In this document: positions 61,179-64,000 of the stretch, piece by piece | How positions within the stretch are numbered: the stretch's first letter is position 1 | How the letters are laid out: each line of letters opens with the position of its first letter | From: Streptomyces atroolivaceus | GTDB taxonomy: Bacteria > Actinomycetota > Actinomycetes > Streptomycetales > Streptomycetaceae | Direction of reading: 5' to 3' | DNA length: 64,000 nt | Assembly (NCBI RefSeq): GCF_000717025.1 | Contig: NZ_JNXG01000024.1 | Span: 1 to 64,000, forward strand | Translations under genes and position numbers: made by a program | The notes under the pieces: generated by a model | Seen by the model: the letters and a program-made list of their open reading frames with translations, nothing else | The model's database searches: none | What the model was told of the DNA's origin: nothing

Positions 61179-61255
61179 GTGGTCACCGTCCCGGCTCCTC
61201 CACGTAGGCGTTCACGGGTGCGTGGTCACCGTCCCGGCTCCTCCACGTACGCGTT
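61179..61255. repeat. Tandem duplication of the 3' end of the gene at 61226
   Basis: A 34-bp unit at 61222-61255, holding the last codons and stop of the adjacent minus-strand gene, is repeated at 61179-61212 with 33 of 34 bases identical (period 43). The near-perfect identity implies a recent event. Confidence 0.85.
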
Positions 61256-62005
61256 GTACGCCGCGACCTGCGCCCGCCTGGCCACCCGCTCCACCGGCCG
61301 CAGGGCCTCGCCCCGGGCCGCGATCTCGGAAGCGCTCACCGCTCCGCCGTGCCCGTTCTCGTGGGCCACCGACACCAGCAGCCCCACCCGCTGAGCCAGC
61401 TCCAGCACCCGGACCGCCCGCGGCGGATAGCCCGGCGCCAGCACCTCCCGCCCCCGCTCCGCCCGTGCCCGGTAGGCGTCCACCGCGGCCTCCGCGACCG
61501 GGCCCGACCCGGCGACATCCAGCCGGGACAGCACCGCCGTCGCGTCCCGCAGGGCCTCGGCGAGCTCCCGCTCCGCCTCACCCAGCGACGGCACATCGGC
61601 AGGCGGCGCCTCCCTGACCGGCAGACAGCGCCAGACCACCTCGACATGCAGGTCCCCGGCCGGCCCGGCCTCACTCACCTCCGGTACGAGCCCGTAGGGC
61701 GCCCCGGACGAAACCACCGCCTCCTCCGCCTCCAGCGCCCGGGCGTTGAAGTCCGGCGGCCCGCTGAGCCCCAGCGGATGCCCGGGCACGGGCAGGGCGA
61801 CCCGGAAACCGGTCGCGCCGAGCCCCCTCAGCCGGCCGAGCGCCAGCGTGAGCCCGACGGGCCCCGCTTCACCCGGCAGCCCCTCGACCCGGTGCACCGC
61901 ATCCTCGCCGACGATCGCGAGTGCCGCGTCGTCCGGTGACACAAGTCCGGCCATAAGCGCGTTTCCCCATGCGGCAAGCCGCCCTGAGCGTGGTTCCGAA
62001 AGCAT
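61226..62005 (-). CDS. Conserved hypothetical protein (259 aa)
   Basis: A 259-residue protein with no recognised domain. It starts with SGRLAAWGNALMAGLVSPDDAALAIVG, a conserved-looking opening, has a beta-rich centre (VGLTLALGRLRGLGATGFRVALPVPGHP) and a helical C-terminal half (AERELAEALRDATAVLSRLDVAG, then VRVLELAQRVGLLVSVAHENGHGGAVSASEIAARGEAL). No signal peptide or membrane helix. It probably has an orthologue in most Streptomyces (S. coelicolor SCO1799 position). ATG at 62005. Its 3' end is duplicated downstream. Confidence 0.7.
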   Translation of the reverse strand: MLSEPRSGRLAAWGNALMAGLVSPDDAALAIVGEDAVHRVEGLPGEAGPVGLTLALGRLRGLGATGFRVALPVPGHPLGLSGPPDFNARALEAEEAVVSSGAPYGLVPEVSEAGPAGDLHVEVVWRCLPVREAPPADVPSLGEAERELAEALRDATAVLSRLDVAGSGPVAEAAVDAYRARAERGREVLAPGYPPRAVRVLELAQRVGLLVSVAHENGHGGAVSASEIAARGEALRPVERVARRAQVAAYNAYVEEPGR

Positions 62006-62125
62006 GGGAACAGCCTAGGGAACGGCCCCAGGGCCTGAGCACTCCCCGGGTGGCGTAGGTTTTCCCTGGGAGCTGTGCCCACAGGCACGCGACGATCTCG
62101 ACACTGTATGGGGAGACAACGCGCC

Positions 62126-62926
62126 ATGAGCGATGTACTGGAGCTGGTGGACGTATCCGTGGTCCGCGACGGACGCGCTCTGGTGGACGACGTCTCCTGG
62201 TCGGTCAAGGAGGGGGAGCGCTGGGTCATCCTCGGGCCGAACGGCGCGGGCAAGACCACTCTCCTCAACCTCGCCTCCAGCTACCTCTTCCCGAGCACCG
62301 GCACGGCAACGGTCCTCGGTGAGCGGCTCGGCGGGGTCGGGACCGACGTCTTCGAGCTCCGCCCCCGCATCGGCATGGCCGGCGTGGCCATGGCCGAAAA
62401 GCTCCCCAAGCGCCAGACCGTCCTGCAGACGGTGCTCACCGCCGCGTACGGCATGACCGCCACCTGGCACGAGGACTACGAAGCCGTCGACGAGGATCGC
62501 GCCCGTGCCTTCCTCGACCGCCTCGGCATGACCGACTTCCTCGACCGCAAGTTCGGCACGCTCTCCGAGGGCGAGCGCAAGCGCACCCTCATCGCCCGCG
62601 CCATGATGACCGACCCCGAGCTGCTCCTCCTCGACGAGCCGGCCGCCGGACTCGACCTCGGAGGCCGTGAGGACCTGGTCCGCCGTCTCGGCAGGCTGGC
62701 CCGTGACCCGTACGCCCCCTCCATGGTCATGGTCACCCACCATGTCGAGGAGATCGCGCCCGGCTTCACCCACGTACTGATGATCCGTCAGGGCAAGGTG
62801 CTCGCCGCCGGTCCCATGGAGACGGAGCTGAGCTCCCGGAACCTCTCCCTCTGCTTCGGCCTGCCGCTCGTCGTCGAGCACCAGGACGACCGCTACACGG
62901 CCCGAGGTCTGCCCCTCGGCCGGTAG
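62126..62926 (+). CDS. ABC transporter ATP-binding protein (stand-alone)
   Basis: A 266-residue ABC ATPase: Walker A ILGPNGAGKTTLLNL near residue 38, signature LSEGERKRTLIARAMM, Walker B ELLLLDEPAAGLD and the H-loop VMVTHHVEEI. The signature has SE in place of SG (LSEGE), as in a molybdate/iron-like group. No permease or binding protein is encoded next to it, so the partner is elsewhere or the protein has a non-transport role. ATG at 62126 follows GGGGAG; an upstream in-frame ATG at 62108 is also possible. Confidence 0.87.
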   Translation: MSDVLELVDVSVVRDGRALVDDVSWSVKEGERWVILGPNGAGKTTLLNLASSYLFPSTGTATVLGERLGGVGTDVFELRPRIGMAGVAMAEKLPKRQTVLQTVLTAAYGMTATWHEDYEAVDEDRARAFLDRLGMTDFLDRKFGTLSEGERKRTLIARAMMTDPELLLLDEPAAGLDLGGREDLVRRLGRLARDPYAPSMVMVTHHVEEIAPGFTHVLMIRQGKVLAAGPMETELSSRNLSLCFGLPLVVEHQDDRYTARGLPLGR

Positions 62927-62991
62927 TCGCACCACAGCCAACCTCCTCTGCGCCCTGTCGGGGAAGGCAGTTGCGGTCCTACGATGACCAT

Positions 62992-63420
62992 GTGGACATC
63001 GACGCGTGGGTGTGGTGGCTGATCGGCGCGGTGGGACTGGGCATTCCCCTCGTCCTGACCGCGATGCCCGAATTCGGGATGTTCGCCGTAGGAGCGGTGG
63101 CCGCGGCCGCCGTCGCGGCCCTGGGCGGCGGCATCGTCGCCCAAGTCCTGGTGTTCGTCCTGGTCTCGGTCGCCCTGATCGCCGTCGTCCGGCCCATCGC
63201 GGCCAGACACCGGAGGAGCCAGTCCACGCACGCCACCGGAATCGACGCACTGAAAGGCCGTCAGGCCGTCGTCCTGGAACGGGTCGACGGCAGCGGCGGG
63301 CGCATCAAGCTCGCCGGCGAGGTCTGGTCCGCCCGCACGCTCGACGGCGACCAGGCCTTCGAACCCGGCCGGCAGGTGGACGTCGTCGACATCGACGGTG
63401 CAACGGCCGTCGTCATGTGA
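62992..63420 (+). CDS. NfeD family membrane protein
   Basis: A 142-residue protein. Membrane helices (AWVWWLIGAVGLGIPLVLTAM, GMFAVGAVAAAAVAALGGGIVAQVLVFVLVSVALIAVVRPI) precede a C-terminal OB-like domain (GIDALKGRQAVVLERVDGSGGRIKLAGEVWSARTLDGDQAFEPGRQVDVVDIDGATAVV), the NfeD C-terminal signature. It is followed at 129 bp by an SPFH/stomatin gene, the usual partner in membrane microdomain pairs. GTG at 62992. Confidence 0.88.
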   Translation: MDIDAWVWWLIGAVGLGIPLVLTAMPEFGMFAVGAVAAAAVAALGGGIVAQVLVFVLVSVALIAVVRPIAARHRRSQSTHATGIDALKGRQAVVLERVDGSGGRIKLAGEVWSARTLDGDQAFEPGRQVDVVDIDGATAVVM

Positions 63421-63548
63421 GCGAACCGGTCACACGGCAGGCGGCAGTCTGCCAAACTCGAAGTCGATCATCATGACAATGCGACCGCCATGACCGTTCG
63501 ATCTCGATCACCGCGATCCGTCGGCAACCGAAGGGCACGAGGCACACG

Positions 63549-64000
63549 ATGCAACCGATCATCATCGTCCTGATCATTCTGGTGGTGCTCGTCTTCATCG
63601 CCCTGATCAAGACGATCCAGGTCATCCCGCAGGCCAGTGCCGCCATCGTGGAGCGCTTCGGCCGCTACACCCGCACGCTCAACGCCGGGCTGAACATCGT
63701 CGTCCCGTTCATCGACTCGATCCGCAACCGGATCGACCTCCGCGAACAGGTCGTACCCTTCCCGCCCCAGCCGGTGATCACCCAGGACAACCTCGTCGTC
63801 AACATCGACACCGTCATCTACTACCAGGTGACCGACGCCCGCGCCGCCACCTACGAAGTCGCCAGCTACATCCAGGCGATCGAGCAGCTCACCGTCACCA
63901 CCCTGCGCAACATCATCGGCGGCATGGACCTCGAGCGGACCCTGACCTCCCGCGAGGAGATCAACGCCGCGCTGCGCGGAGTCCTCGACGAAGCCACCGG
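63549..64000 (+). CDS. SPFH/stomatin-like (band 7) protein, N-terminal part, cut by window edge
   Basis: The first 150 residues are present. A membrane-inserting N-terminal hydrophobic segment (IIIVLIILVVLVFIALIKTI) precedes the SPFH domain: IPQASAAIVERFGRYTRTLNAGLNIVVPFIDSI, DLREQVVPFPPQPVITQDNLVVNIDTVIYYQV, TTLRNIIGGMDLERTLTSREEIN. These proteins scaffold membrane microdomains, usually with NfeD as partner, encoded just upstream. ATG at 63549. The gene continues beyond the right edge. Confidence 0.92.
   Translation, partial: MQPIIIVLIILVVLVFIALIKTIQVIPQASAAIVERFGRYTRTLNAGLNIVVPFIDSIRNRIDLREQVVPFPPQPVITQDNLVVNIDTVIYYQVTDARAATYEVASYIQAIEQLTVTTLRNIIGGMDLERTLTSREEINAALRGVLDEAT

Overview
The window is high-GC actinobacterial chromosome, almost certainly Streptomyces. 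Evidence: strong third-position GC, many GTG starts, a chaplin (ChpE-like), a 73-residue Gbn (SCO1839-type) nucleoid protein, a sortase-anchored LAETG protein of the SCO1860 type, a cobalamin riboswitch and a PhoP-type PHO box. From memory, the gene order closely follows the Streptomyces coelicolor SCO1865-to-SCO1796 segment, so this is mainly conserved core chromosome. I see no insertion sequence, prophage, CRISPR array or tRNA.

Layout. 1-3.4 kb: start of ectB and ectA (ectoine synthesis, minus strand), a class V aminotransferase and an amidohydrolase. 3.6-14 kb: a LAETG-anchored surface protein, then cobalamin genes: a CobE/CbiG-C-CobC fusion, a ZIP metal permease, and a translationally coupled minus-strand operon cbiB-cobQ-chelatase (ChlI/ChlD fusion)-cobO-cobB behind a cobalamin riboswitch. 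14-15.7 kb: low-affinity phosphate transporter plus small membrane partner, with a PHO box. 15.9-22.2 kb: class II aldolase, alpha/beta hydrolase, an unknown protein, a VOC protein with a possible small-ORF partner, an ABC-F ATPase and gbn. 22.3-26.3 kb: enoyl-CoA hydratase and an Asp23/Gls24-AmaP envelope-stress cluster. 26.3-31.9 kb: SDR and GH15 operon, SURF1, a zinc-finger-like protein, a DEDDh exonuclease with BRCT-like tail, and a VIT-family transporter. 32-35.1 kb: a large NACHT-leucine-rich-repeat NTPase, the only obvious immunity-type gene.

35.2-49.3 kb: sterol desaturase and lysoplasmalogenase pair, secreted subtilisin, DUF485/acetate symporter pair, moaA, small membrane proteins, tyrS, tldD/tldE, fabG-fabI. 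49.4-54.4 kb: small secreted protein, GntR regulator divergent from an MFS exporter with its small associated peptide, SixA-like phosphatase, serB. 54.6-64 kb: double-FHA ABC transporter (Rv1747-like), secreted lytic transglycosylase, a decayed queA-like fragment, a GAF histidine kinase/LuxR response regulator pair, chpE, an ABC ATPase, NfeD and the start of an SPFH/stomatin protein.

The most notable signals are: the CobE-CobC fusion; three separate places where the 3' end of a gene, or sequence running out of it, is tandemly duplicated (cobB, the class II aldolase, and the gene ending at 61226); the queA remnant; a cysteine-containing small ORF with a strong ribosome-binding site at 19706-19903; a GATC cluster in front of gbn; and the NACHT-LRR protein. 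No complete, clearly undescribed multi-gene system was found.
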